Below, piece after piece: positions 25,239 through 33,772 of a stretch of DNA of 64,000 nucleotides. How positions within the stretch are numbered: position 1 is the first letter of the stretch; the number at the start of each line of letters is the position of its first letter. The notes under the pieces were generated by a model. The model did not search any database and was not told the origin of the DNA. It saw nothing but the letters and a program-made list of their open reading frames with translations. The position numbers were made by a program, and so were the translations under genes. Where the stretch lies: positions 62,001 through 126,000 of the forward strand of contig NZ_JAGWDK010000015.1 in assembly GCF_018398875.1 (NCBI RefSeq). The letters are read 5' to 3'. Source of the stretch: Bradyrhizobium sp. sGM-13 (lineage in GTDB: Bacteria; Pseudomonadota; Alphaproteobacteria; Rhizobiales; Xanthobacteraceae).

Positions 25239-25370
25239 GTCGGGCAGGCCCGACGTGCGCCGGGGGAGGGCGGGGAAGAGGGGTGGCCACGGGCGATACT
25301 GCCAGTGTGGCTTACCCCTCTCCCAAACCCTCCCCCGAAAAGGGGGAGGGGACGCAGTCGTGCCAGGCGA
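25180..25370. repeat. Low-complexity C/G-run intergenic repeat zone
   Basis: Several runs of the CTCCCTCTCCCCC and GGGGGAGGG type, partly as inverted pairs (for example CCCTCCCCC followed by GGGGGAGGG near 25330-25350), fill the space between the iron permease and its binding protein. It overlaps the doubtful N-terminus of the permease frame. It may form a stem that lowers permease expression relative to the binding protein, but this is not shown. Confidence 0.5.
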
Positions 25371-25406
25371 GAGATCACAATTCTAATCCTTCGCCCACCC
25401 AGCCGT

Positions 25407-26432
25407 TCAATTATCGAATCCGACCTTATCTACCAGTGTCGAGGCCGCCTTGCGGTTGGCGGCGATCTTGGCGATCGGCAGCGGGTCGGCTGTGAGCTTG
25501 CCGTAGCCCGCAATTGTCGGGTTGACGGCAACGCCGGCGCGAACCGGATATTCATAATTGGCATCGGCGTAGATCTGCTGCGCCTTGTCGCCGGCAAGCC
25601 ATTCGATCAGTTTGACGCCATTGGCCTTGTTGGGCGCATGCTTCGCCAACAGAACGCCGGAGAGATTGACGTGGGTGCCGCCGCCTTCGAACGTCGGCAG
25701 GATTACCTTGGTGGCTTCCGCCCACGGCTTCTTCTCGGGATCGTTGTTCATCATCAGCGCCCAGTAATAGGTATTGCCGATGCCGATGTCGCACTTGCCG
25801 GCCGCGACGTCGCGTGCGGCTTCACGGTCGCCGCCCGAGGGCTTTTGCGCCAGATTGGCCTTCAGGCCCTTGAGCCACTCCTCGGCCTTGGCTTCGCCGT
25901 ACTTGGCCACATAGGCCGCGAACAGGCCGTTGTTGTAGATGTGCTGGCCGGAGCGGATGCAGATCTTGCCCTTCCACTTGGGATCGGCAAGTTCTTCATA
26001 GGTGATCTTGTCCTGCTTGACGCGGTCCTTCGAGGCGTAGATCACGCGCGCGCGCATGGAGATGCCGGCCCAGTGGCCATCGGGGTCGCGATATTGCGCC
26101 GGCACGATCTCGTCAATCACCACCGACTTGATCGGCTGGGTGACGCCGGCCTGCACGGCGTCGTCGAGGCGGCCGATGTCGACCGTGAGCAGCACGTCGG
26201 CGGGGCTGCTGGCGCCTTCCGCCTTCATGCGCTGCTCGAGCCCCGAACTCGCCGAGACAACGTTGACCTTGATGCCGGTGTCCTTGGTGAAGGCATCGAA
26301 CAGCGGCTGGATCAGCTTGGTTTCGCGATAGGTGTAGACGTTGACCTCGCCGTCGGCGAACGCCGGCGAGGCTCCAAACGAGGTAAAACAAAGCAACGCT
26401 GCGGTTGCGGCGGTAGCGCGAATATTCATCAT
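25407..26432 (-). CDS. Iron(III) ABC importer binding protein, FbpA/FutA type
   Basis: A 341-residue periplasmic protein with a signal peptide (RATAATAALLCFTSFGASPA, cleavage near AFA-DG). The mature chain starts GEVNVYTYRETKLIQPLFDA, with the Tyr that is usual in the FutA/FbpA iron site, and later has IGIGNTYYWALMMNND with the paired tyrosines that bind Fe3+. It delivers ferric iron to the double permease encoded downstream. Two ICE-like palindromes about 90-130 bp upstream of the start suggest iron control by Irr. Confidence 0.92.
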   Translation of the reverse strand: MMNIRATAATAALLCFTSFGASPAFADGEVNVYTYRETKLIQPLFDAFTKDTGIKVNVVSASSGLEQRMKAEGASSPADVLLTVDIGRLDDAVQAGVTQPIKSVVIDEIVPAQYRDPDGHWAGISMRARVIYASKDRVKQDKITYEELADPKWKGKICIRSGQHIYNNGLFAAYVAKYGEAKAEEWLKGLKANLAQKPSGGDREAARDVAAGKCDIGIGNTYYWALMMNNDPEKKPWAEATKVILPTFEGGGTHVNLSGVLLAKHAPNKANGVKLIEWLAGDKAQQIYADANYEYPVRAGVAVNPTIAGYGKLTADPLPIAKIAANRKAASTLVDKVGFDN

Positions 26433-26523
26433 GAGAGCTGCCCGACAAAGCTGGTGAAGATGCCAGTCTCAGTAGCGCAGCGACTGCGATGTCGTCAGCG
26501 ACTGGATGTCGCGAATGGCTCGA

Positions 26524-26563
26524 TTTAGAAGGATTCCATGCTGTAATTTAGAGCGATTCCAAA
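26524..26563. promoter_or_regulatory. Two ICE-like boxes upstream of the iron-binding protein gene
   Basis: TTTAGAAGGATTCCA (26524-26538) and TTTAGAGCGATTCCAAA (26547-26563) are two adjacent copies of an imperfect dyad of the TTTAGAAnnnTTCTAAA type that I know as the iron control element bound by Irr in Rhizobiales. The centres are about 24 bp apart, close to two helical turns. They lie 92-131 bp upstream of the ATG of the iron importer gene, which is transcribed leftwards. Both copies have mismatches, so affinity may be moderate. Confidence 0.5.
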
Positions 26564-26628
26564 TGTGGCGAGCCATTGCACCTCGCGGCCCGCGAAGCAG
26601 GTGGGGACGCAGATGGCTGGGGCACGAC

Positions 26629-27594
26629 CTATCGGCTGCCATTAGCGAGGTCGAAATTCACTGCCGCCGTGTTGCCACCGCTGATGACGACAGCAACCCG
26701 TTCGCCCGCGGCGGGCCTGTAGGCGCCCGACAGGATCGCGGAAAATGCTGCTGCGCCGCCCGGCTCTGCAACGATGCGCAAGGCGCGCCAAAGCGTCGCC
26801 TGTGCATCGGCGATCGCAGCGTCGGAAACCAGTACGGTTTGTCGCGCGTATTTCTGGGCGATCGGGAAGACCTGTTCGCCGACACGCCGCGGCGCAAGCG
26901 AATCCGCAGCCAACCCACCGGCCTCGGCATCGATTGGATAGCCGGCTTCAAGGGCCCTGGTCAACGTGGGCGATGCATGCGGCTCGACGCCGACCACCTT
27001 GATGCGGCCGGCATACCAGGCCGCGATTCCGGCGATCAGCCCGCCGCCGCCCACCGATACGAGCAGGGTATCGATGTCAGGTGCCTGCTCCGAGAGCTCA
27101 AGGCCGATCGTTCCCTGTCCCGTGATGGTTTCCTTCTGGTCGAAGGCCGGCACCGGCAGTGCGCCGGTTTGCTGCGCCCATATCTCGCTTGCCGCGAGCG
27201 CATCGGCATAGCGGTCGCCCTCGATCGCGAGGTCGGCGCCATAGTCGCGGATGCGTTGCACCTTCGCAGCCGAAGAGACGCTCGGAACGAAAATCTTGGC
27301 CGGCTTGCCAAGCTTCATCGCGGCATAGGCGACTGCCGCGCCATGGTTGCCGCCCGACGCCGCGACGACGCCGGCCTGCGGCACATCGCGGGTCAACAGA
27401 TTGGCAAAAGCGCCGCGCGCCTTGAACGAGCCGGAGTGCTGCAGAAGCTCGAGCTTGAGCGTCAGCGGACGGCCGGGAAGCCCAAACTCGGCGCCATCGA
27501 GCTGGACCACTGGCGTCCGCCGGATAAAGGGCCGAATCAGCCGCTCGCATTGGGCGATCGTTTCAGAGGTTACGGCATCTACCGGCGCGTCCAT
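26629..27594 (-). CDS. Serine/threonine dehydratase-like PLP enzyme
   Basis: A 321-residue fold-type II PLP enzyme. The Schiff-base lysine is Lys58 in GSFKARGAF, the phosphate loop is VSVGGGGLIAG, and ASGGNHGAAVAYAA holds the substrate loop. These are features of L-threonine/L-serine dehydratases and serine racemases, which deaminate hydroxyamino acids to 2-oxo acids and ammonia. No ACT regulatory domain is present, so it is the catabolic or short form. The ATG at 27594 has GGGGAG about 8 nt upstream and is preferred over one at 27612. It is divergent from an ArsR-type repressor 51 bp away. Confidence 0.88.
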   Translation of the reverse strand: MDAPVDAVTSETIAQCERLIRPFIRRTPVVQLDGAEFGLPGRPLTLKLELLQHSGSFKARGAFANLLTRDVPQAGVVAASGGNHGAAVAYAAMKLGKPAKIFVPSVSSAAKVQRIRDYGADLAIEGDRYADALAASEIWAQQTGALPVPAFDQKETITGQGTIGLELSEQAPDIDTLLVSVGGGGLIAGIAAWYAGRIKVVGVEPHASPTLTRALEAGYPIDAEAGGLAADSLAPRRVGEQVFPIAQKYARQTVLVSDAAIADAQATLWRALRIVAEPGGAAAFSAILSGAYRPAAGERVAVVISGGNTAAVNFDLANGSR

Positions 27595-27632
27595 AAGGCA
27601 CTCCCCGCTCATTGACAGGAATTAGTCATTTA

Positions 27633-27642
27633 GCTAATTAGC
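27633..27642. promoter_or_regulatory. Palindromic operator candidate GCTAATTAGC
   Basis: A perfect 10-bp palindrome lies between the divergent dehydratase and ArsR-type genes, 3 bp before the ATG of the latter, in a short A/T-rich stretch. Its place and symmetry fit an operator for the ArsR-type protein that would control itself and the dehydratase. No footprint evidence exists; the short spacing could also simply be the 5' leader. Confidence 0.4.
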
Positions 27643-27645
27643 AAT

Positions 27646-27963
27646 ATGCCTTCTCTGCAAGACGACGTCGAGTCTGCTTTTCGCGCGCTCGCCAACGATC
27701 GGCGGCTGTTGATCCTGGAGTGGCTGAAACGCCCCCGGGCGCATTTTCGCGAGCAGGTCGACGGCGACCTCGTCAAGGACGGCGTGTGCGGGGTGTTGAT
27801 TGCCGAAAAGCTCGGCGTCAGCCAACCCACCGTGAGCGAGCACCTGAAAATCCTGTCGCAAGCAGGACTGGTGAGCGCCAAACGCGTCAAGCAGTGGACG
27901 TTCTACAAGCGCGATGAAGCACGCATCGCAAAGCTGAAAGCCGCCATGCTCGAAAAGATCTGA
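27646..27963 (+). CDS. ArsR-family winged-helix regulator
   Basis: A 105-residue repressor. The winged-helix core is clear: ALANDRRLLILEWLKRPRAH, then CGVLIAEKLGVSQPTVSEHL, then LSQAGLVSAKRVKQWTFYKR. The ELCVCD metal site of arsenic or cadmium sensors is missing; one Cys remains in DGVCGVLIAEK, so it is probably not a classical metal sensor and may respond to a small molecule or thiol state. It is divergent from the dehydratase gene and likely represses it through the palindrome between them. Confidence 0.88.
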   Translation: MPSLQDDVESAFRALANDRRLLILEWLKRPRAHFREQVDGDLVKDGVCGVLIAEKLGVSQPTVSEHLKILSQAGLVSAKRVKQWTFYKRDEARIAKLKAAMLEKI

Positions 27964-28098
27964 TGTTCGGTCGTGGGCCGCGTCCAGGCGTGCCGCCGCC
28001 GACTTTCCGTGCCAACGTTTTGAGCAGCGAAGCGCACGTTATCCGTTCGACCTTGGCATCATCAGTGCCTAGTCTTTGCTGACGGGGAGATGAAGCTG

Positions 28099-28584
28099 AT
28101 GCGCGCGGTACTGGACTATTGCACCGGAGGAGCGAAGCGAGAGGTATCGGCAGGCACGCTCGTCCTTCATGAAGGCAGCAAGACCGGACATCTGTTCGTG
28201 CTGCTGGAAGGACGGCTGGAGGTCATCAAGGGCGACAGCGTCGTCGCCGTTCTGACCGAGCCGGGGGCGATGCTGGGCGAAATGTCGGTGCTGCTCGAGC
28301 GGCCGCATACTGCGACCGTGCGCGCCGCCGCCGATTCCGTCGTCTACGAGTTCGATGACGCAGCCGCGTTTCTGCGCGACCAGCCGGCGATGGCGCTCTT
28401 GATCGCGCGCCTGCTGGCGCAACGCCTCAACGTCGCCAATACCTATCTGGCCGACCTGATGCATCAATATGCCGGTCAGGGTAACCATCTCTCGATGGTC
28501 GGCGAACTCCTGCAGAGCATGATCAACCTGCCGCCGACAGAGGTTTCGCCAGGCTCGGATCGGCAATCCGACTCCAGACTCTAG
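28099..28584 (+). CDS. Cyclic nucleotide-binding domain protein without HTH
   Basis: A 161-residue protein whose main part is a CNB (Crp/cAMP-binding) domain: VSAGTLVLHEGSKTGHLFVL, the phosphate-binding cassette GAMLGEMSVLLERPHTATVR with the conserved Gly-Glu and Arg, and a C-terminal helix. No DNA-binding domain follows, so it is a stand-alone sensor or adaptor. GGGGAG abuts an ATG at 28090 and lies 9 nt before the ATG at 28099, so the latter is preferred. It is convergent with a class III cyclase gene; both may belong to one cAMP circuit. Confidence 0.87.
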   Translation: MRAVLDYCTGGAKREVSAGTLVLHEGSKTGHLFVLLEGRLEVIKGDSVVAVLTEPGAMLGEMSVLLERPHTATVRAAADSVVYEFDDAAAFLRDQPAMALLIARLLAQRLNVANTYLADLMHQYAGQGNHLSMVGELLQSMINLPPTEVSPGSDRQSDSRL

Positions 28585-28605
28585 CTGCATTGGTAGAAGC
28601 ATCGG

Positions 28606-31600
28606 CTAGCGGCTTTTCCTGAGCAGTTTCTTCGCTTGTTCGATTTCGGGGAGGTCTTGCCCCGTTTCAAAATCGACGAGCGCTCGCGCGACCACCTCGG
28701 ATCCGGCCGTTTCCCGGCCGTTGCTGATGCAAAGACGCGCAAGTCCAATTGCGCCGCGCAATTCGAAAGCTTTCGTCTGCTGGCTTCGGGCTATCTCAAG
28801 CGCTCTGTTAAAGGCGCCTTCGGCCCCGCTGACGTTGGTCGGATTATGGCGCAACAGAAGCTCACCCCGAACACGATGCAGTTCGGCATCGAGCCAATGC
28901 TGACCAGACTGTTCCGTCACGTCGATCAACTCGCGCAGTATCTCCAACCCAGTGTCCGTTTGTCCTGCCGCTGCATGCGCCATGGCAACCTGCATTCCCC
29001 AAAACGGTTCGCAAAGGTAACAGTCATTCTCATGCAGCAAGGTCCAACCTCGACGCATTTCCGCAAGCCCGGTCTCTCGGTCGCCGGCGCGCCACTTTGC
29101 AAGGCCAGTGAGGTACGTGCCTGCGGCGACATACAATGGCATCGTATGGTCGCGGGCGAGAGCGAGCGCAAGGATTGTCTCTGTTTGCTGTAACGGCCCG
29201 CCGCATAGTCCATCGAAAACCGCCTTATGGACGAGCGCGTTGGCTTGGGAGAGCGCTCGCTTTTCTCCCGAGGAACGCACCGCTTCCGCGGCGAGCCGGC
29301 GGGCGCGATCAATCTGTCCGATCGGCCAAAGCACCAGAGCAAGAAATCTCATGATGACGAACGGCAGGTCCAGCGTTGAAGCCCTGAAGGTCTCCAGATT
29401 CGGTTCAGCACCATAGGCCGCAAGCGCCTGCTCAAGATGCGTTCTCGCGTTCATATAGTCGCCGCCGAACCAGCAGGTCGTCCCGTTTGTCCAATGTGCG
29501 ACAACTGCGGCCACTGGCGAGTCCGGTCGCCTGTTGGCGGCGTTCATGGTTGCATCCGCCAACTCCCACATCGGCGCGATCTCGCCATGCGTCAGGCAGG
29601 CATTGAACAATCCCGAATAGATCGGCGCCAGTTCAACCGGATCATTGATATCAGCCGCGAATTGCCGGGCGCGCGTCCACGCGGCGACGGTTTGGGGGGC
29701 GCTGTGCCCAAGGTTGCCCCGGAGCGCGCGGCTGTAGGTGATTTGAAGATGAAGCCGGTTCATGGTTCGGCCCGGGTCAGCCGGCAGCCCGTCGGCAATT
29801 GCAACCGCCTTGCCAAGATGCGCGCTTGCCTCGGTATAGGCGGAGCGCTTGAGCGCCTGCTGGCCTGCCTTGAGCCACCAATCGAGAGCAACCCCGTCGA
29901 GCCCCGCTTCGGTGAAGTGATAGGCCACGACTTCGGGCTCAGCCTCGGCGATGGCCGGAAACTGATCACGCAGCACACCGCCAATATGTTTGTGCAGCAG
30001 TTGCCGGCGGCTCTTGAGCAGACTCTCATAAGCCGCTTCCTGGACCAGCGCGTGCTTGAAGCTGTAGCTCGCTTCCGGCGGCGTCCCGCGGCGCAATAGC
30101 AGTTCGGCCTCTTCCAGTTGCCTCAGTGCGGCGTTCAGCGTCAAATCATCGCGCCCCGCCACACATCGCAGCAATGTGTATGAGAAGTCGCGGCCAATGG
30201 CAGCGCCTATTTGTGCCACTTCCTTGACCGGCGCCAGTCGGTCAAGGCGTGCCATCAGCGAGTCTTGCAGCGTCGCAGGAATGGCGAGTGGCGGTAGCGG
30301 ACGATCGAGGCGATAGCGCCCGGCATCTTCCACCAGCAGTCCGGATTCCAGTATTGTCTTGGTCAGTTCCTCGATAAACAGCGGGATGCCATCCGTCCTG
30401 TCGATGATCCGCGTCATCATTTCGTCTGGCATCTGTCGACCGATGGTCACCTGCTCGATCAGAGTGCGCGCGTCCTGCCGGTCAAGTCGGTCGAGCCGCA
30501 GCAGGCTGACATTGGCGAGACCCGCCCAAGGCGGCTCGAACTCGGGCCGGAAAGTCATGAGCGCGAGGATCGGCAAGCCCCTGATCCGGTCGACCGCGAG
30601 ATCGAACAGCTCAAGTGTCGTGGCGTCGGCCCAATGCATATCCTCGCAGACGATCAGCACAGGTTGCTGCCGGGCCAAACCCTCGAGCTGATCGAGCAGG
30701 GCGGCGAACGTCTGTCGCCGCTGCTGCACCGGATTCAAGCCGAGCGGCGGATAGCGCTCGCCCGTTGCGATCGAAAGAAGCGTTGCGATCAGCGGCGCCG
30801 CTTTGGCCACTTGCTGCGTTCCGAGTGCAAGCATTGCCTCAAGCTTGTCGAGCTTTTGCTCGGTCGTGTCCTGTGACCTGATACCGGCGCCGCGCTCGAG
30901 TTGAGCGACAAAGGGATGAAGCGCACTATTAATGTGGTAAGGCGAGCACTGATACCGGACCCGGCAGTGTGCCCCCAACACAGGGTTCTCGCAGAACATT
31001 GCGACCAGGCGCGATTTGCCGATCCCGGCCTCGCCGGAAATCAACACCACCTGACCCTGACCCTGCCACGCCAGCTGCTGGCGCGAGAGCGCGAATTCGA
31101 TTTCTGCCTTACGGCCGACAAAGCCCAGCGAGCGCGCCGTGCGCACCGCCTCGAAACGGCTCTCCGACGCCGCCGCACCTTCGACCGCCCAGACCGCGAT
31201 GGGTTCGGAGATGCCCTTGACCTGGCGCAGGCCGAGGCTACGGAAAGTGAACAAATCTCCAAGCAGCTCGCGCGTCGAAGCAGCAACGATAACCGCCCCC
31301 GGCTCAGCCAGGCCCTGGAGCCGGGCGGCGATGTTCGGCGTATCGCCGACCATCGCCTGCTGCTCCGACGCGCCCCCGCTGATGAGGTCGCCAACCACGA
31401 CAAGTCCGGTCGCAATCGCGATCCGCACCTCAACCTGTTCCGCGCGCGTTTCGAGCGGCCTTATTGCGTCGATCATGTCGAGCCCGGCTCGCACGGCGCG
31501 CTCGGCGTCATCCTCGTGCGCGCGGGGGTAACCAAAATAGGCGAGCACTCCGTCGCCGACAAACCTGGCGATGCTGCCGTCGTAGGTGGCAATAACTCTG

Positions 31601-31944
31601 GCGCAGGCCGTCCGATAGGCGCGGATCACCTCCCACATGTCCTCTGGATCAAGGCGAGCAGACAGCTCAGTCGAGCCGACCAGATCGCAGAACATCACGG
31701 TGAGGTGGCGTCGCTCGGCATCATGCTGACGAGCCGGCTCGTCGACTAATTCGACTTGCTTGAGTTCGGCGATCGCGCGCAGCATCTTGCGGCGATGGCC
31801 GAGCAGGACTCCGAGTCTATCGAAGTCCTGATCCGTTAGCTCGGGAAGGATACCGATATCGATTCCATTCTCGGCAAAACGCAACGCGTATTGTCCAAGC
31901 CCAAGCTTCTCGAGCCAGTCTGCAATCTGCTGCATTGGCTCCAC
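28606..31944 (-). CDS. SAM - class III nucleotidyl cyclase - AAA ATPase - TPR protein
   Basis: A 1112-residue signalling protein. Residues 1-65 form a SAM domain (QQIADWLEKLGLGQYALRFA). Residues 80-250 form a class III cyclase with both metal aspartates (VMFCDLVGSTE and RFVGDGVLAYFG) and the transition-state region GDTPNIAARL. From about 280 follows an AAA_16-type ATPase with P-loop GEAGIGKSRL and Walker B PVLIVCEDMHWAD. The C-terminal half is TPR-like helices. This architecture is common in Bradyrhizobium and probably makes cAMP under control of the ATPase/TPR part. The input is unknown. Confidence 0.93.
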   Translation of the reverse strand: MEPMQQIADWLEKLGLGQYALRFAENGIDIGILPELTDQDFDRLGVLLGHRRKMLRAIAELKQVELVDEPARQHDAERRHLTVMFCDLVGSTELSARLDPEDMWEVIRAYRTACARVIATYDGSIARFVGDGVLAYFGYPRAHEDDAERAVRAGLDMIDAIRPLETRAEQVEVRIAIATGLVVVGDLISGGASEQQAMVGDTPNIAARLQGLAEPGAVIVAASTRELLGDLFTFRSLGLRQVKGISEPIAVWAVEGAAASESRFEAVRTARSLGFVGRKAEIEFALSRQQLAWQGQGQVVLISGEAGIGKSRLVAMFCENPVLGAHCRVRYQCSPYHINSALHPFVAQLERGAGIRSQDTTEQKLDKLEAMLALGTQQVAKAAPLIATLLSIATGERYPPLGLNPVQQRRQTFAALLDQLEGLARQQPVLIVCEDMHWADATTLELFDLAVDRIRGLPILALMTFRPEFEPPWAGLANVSLLRLDRLDRQDARTLIEQVTIGRQMPDEMMTRIIDRTDGIPLFIEELTKTILESGLLVEDAGRYRLDRPLPPLAIPATLQDSLMARLDRLAPVKEVAQIGAAIGRDFSYTLLRCVAGRDDLTLNAALRQLEEAELLLRRGTPPEASYSFKHALVQEAAYESLLKSRRQLLHKHIGGVLRDQFPAIAEAEPEVVAYHFTEAGLDGVALDWWLKAGQQALKRSAYTEASAHLGKAVAIADGLPADPGRTMNRLHLQITYSRALRGNLGHSAPQTVAAWTRARQFAADINDPVELAPIYSGLFNACLTHGEIAPMWELADATMNAANRRPDSPVAAVVAHWTNGTTCWFGGDYMNARTHLEQALAAYGAEPNLETFRASTLDLPFVIMRFLALVLWPIGQIDRARRLAAEAVRSSGEKRALSQANALVHKAVFDGLCGGPLQQTETILALALARDHTMPLYVAAGTYLTGLAKWRAGDRETGLAEMRRGWTLLHENDCYLCEPFWGMQVAMAHAAAGQTDTGLEILRELIDVTEQSGQHWLDAELHRVRGELLLRHNPTNVSGAEGAFNRALEIARSQQTKAFELRGAIGLARLCISNGRETAGSEVVARALVDFETGQDLPEIEQAKKLLRKSR

Positions 31945-32178
31945 CGAACTGTTCTGGCTGGCGGCTGGCCGGATTTTGGACTACTGCTAAAAAAATGCCA
32001 TTCAATATTTGCGGGATGCGGTATTGGGCTGCGGGCTCATCGAAAAATCACGCGCAACAACCAGGCTGATATGATCGACGACGCCGGCAAATTGAACGGG
32101 AGCCGGCGACAGAAATTCGCGCAGCATCTATTTTCAAAGCGAGACGACAACTCGTTGCGCAACACGCGCTTTGCGCCA

Positions 32179-33489
32179 TTAACGTTCGGCCGCGAACAAT
32201 CTAACGCTTTCTGTGATGCCCTTGAGGGAATGACACCCTTCGTCATGAAATCTGATGTTCGATCCTGCGACAAGATCACGGACTGTATTCGACACCAGAA
32301 CCTGCCCGGGCTTTGCCATCGTCGCGACACGCGATGCAATGTGGACCGCGATGCCGCTCAGGTCATTATCGGCTATTTCGATCTCGCCGGTGTGAAGGCC
32401 GGCTCTCACCTGCAGTCCAAGAGCTTCAACGCCCTCATTGATCGCCAGAGCGCACCGGATTGATCTGGCCGGCCCGTCGAAGGTTGCCAGGAAGCCGTCT
32501 CCCATTGTCCTTACTTCATGTCCTCTATGTCGCGAGATCTCCCGCCGCACTAGCGCGTTGTGCCGATCGAGCACATCGTGCCACGCGCGATCTCCGATCG
32601 TCTCGGCTCGCATCGTTGAATTCACAATGTCAGTGAACAGAACGGTGGCAAGCACGCGATCAGATTCGATTGCGGACCGCGATCCTGTCAGAAACTCCTC
32701 AATCTCATCCAATACCCGTTCCGTTTCGCCAGTCCACAGCAGGTGGTCGCAGCCGGGCAGTTCGAGATATTTCGGGTTTGGGATTTGCCGGGCCATGAAC
32801 CGCCCGGCTTCAACGTTGACGCGAACATCCCCTTGTCGATGAATGATTAACGTTGGCACCTGGATCGACGGAAGGATTGGACGAACATCGATTTCGCTGT
32901 TCATTCGCATAAGCGCGACAACCGCAGAGGGACTTGCACCGAGACGTTCGAAACGGGCCCATGCTAGCTTGAACGTCTCATCTGATGCCACGCTGGGCGC
33001 GAACAAGCGGAGGCTGTCGCCGGTCCCCCAATTCTTTTCCATGCGATCCAGCGCGGCTTCGATCCTGTCCGGGGGCAAAACCCACGAGCGGAAGTGGCCA
33101 TAGGCGCCGTACAGGACCAACGCTCGGGTCCGTTCCGGGTAGGTGGCCGCGAACAAGACTGACATCGCGCCGCCCTCGGAGATGCCGAACAGGGCAGCCT
33201 GTTGCGAGCCCACAGCATCCATGACCGCGCGAACATCGTCCATGCGCTCTTCCAGGGTTGGCACGCCGACCGTTCTGTCAGAAAGCCCGGTACCGCGCTT
33301 GTCGAACATGATCAGGCGAGCAAAGGCCGCCAAGCGGGTCCAGACTCGGGCACGATAGGGTTCTTCCCAAGCGACATCGAGGTTCGAAATGAAACCCGGA
33401 ACGAACACGAGGTCAAACGGCCCTTCGCCGACGACCTGATAGGCGATGCGAACATCACCGCTCTTTGCGTACTGCGTTTTCGGAACCAT
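32179..33489 (-). CDS. Alpha/beta hydrolase fused to class III nucleotidyl cyclase
   Basis: A 436-residue fusion. Residues 1-265 are an alpha/beta hydrolase with the nucleophile elbow GISEGG (Ser104), the oxyanion region VFVPGFISNLDVAWEE and a late histidine in LPGCDHLLWTGE. Residues 275-436 form a class III cyclase with the metal aspartates in VLFTDIVNSTMRA and TMGDGFLATFDGPA and the conserved NDLSGIAVHIASRV segment. The hydrolase half may act as a ligand sensor for lipids, esters or lactones that sets cAMP output. It lies 234 bp upstream of the other cyclase gene on the same strand. Confidence 0.92.
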   Translation of the reverse strand: MVPKTQYAKSGDVRIAYQVVGEGPFDLVFVPGFISNLDVAWEEPYRARVWTRLAAFARLIMFDKRGTGLSDRTVGVPTLEERMDDVRAVMDAVGSQQAALFGISEGGAMSVLFAATYPERTRALVLYGAYGHFRSWVLPPDRIEAALDRMEKNWGTGDSLRLFAPSVASDETFKLAWARFERLGASPSAVVALMRMNSEIDVRPILPSIQVPTLIIHRQGDVRVNVEAGRFMARQIPNPKYLELPGCDHLLWTGETERVLDEIEEFLTGSRSAIESDRVLATVLFTDIVNSTMRAETIGDRAWHDVLDRHNALVRREISRHRGHEVRTMGDGFLATFDGPARSIRCALAINEGVEALGLQVRAGLHTGEIEIADNDLSGIAVHIASRVATMAKPGQVLVSNTVRDLVAGSNIRFHDEGCHSLKGITESVRLFAAER

Positions 33490-33501
33490 TGCACATCACT
33501 T

Positions 33502-33512
33502 CACGTAACGTG
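33502..33512. promoter_or_regulatory. Short palindrome CACGTAACGTG upstream of hydrolase-cyclase
   Basis: A perfect 11-bp dyad 13 bp before the ATG of the hydrolase-cyclase gene. It could be an operator at the 5' end of the transcript or chance. No matching regulator is adjacent. Confidence 0.25.
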
Positions 33513-33772
33513 GCGTGATCGGCTTCGTCGGCTTCCGGCGAGCAGGTTCATCTGAATCTTATCAGTTTGCCGCGGTGCGCGGAAGCCAGAACGGCGTAGC
33601 TCAGCCTCGGCATGCGGTATTCGGCTGCCTACCAGACAGCCATCACACAGGTTAGCTTCGCTGTGCCGCTCCGTGCGAGGTCGCGCGGCGATCCGAAGCT
33701 TCAGCCTTCCATTTCGTAGCGCAAGATCCACGAGCGCCCAATGAGGCGATAGGCGCGTACAATCCTGCGCGG

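Noticed and set aside
24888..26528. Open frame of about 546 codons on the plus strand
   Set aside because: Covers the iron importer genes and the repeat zone in antisense; no domain.
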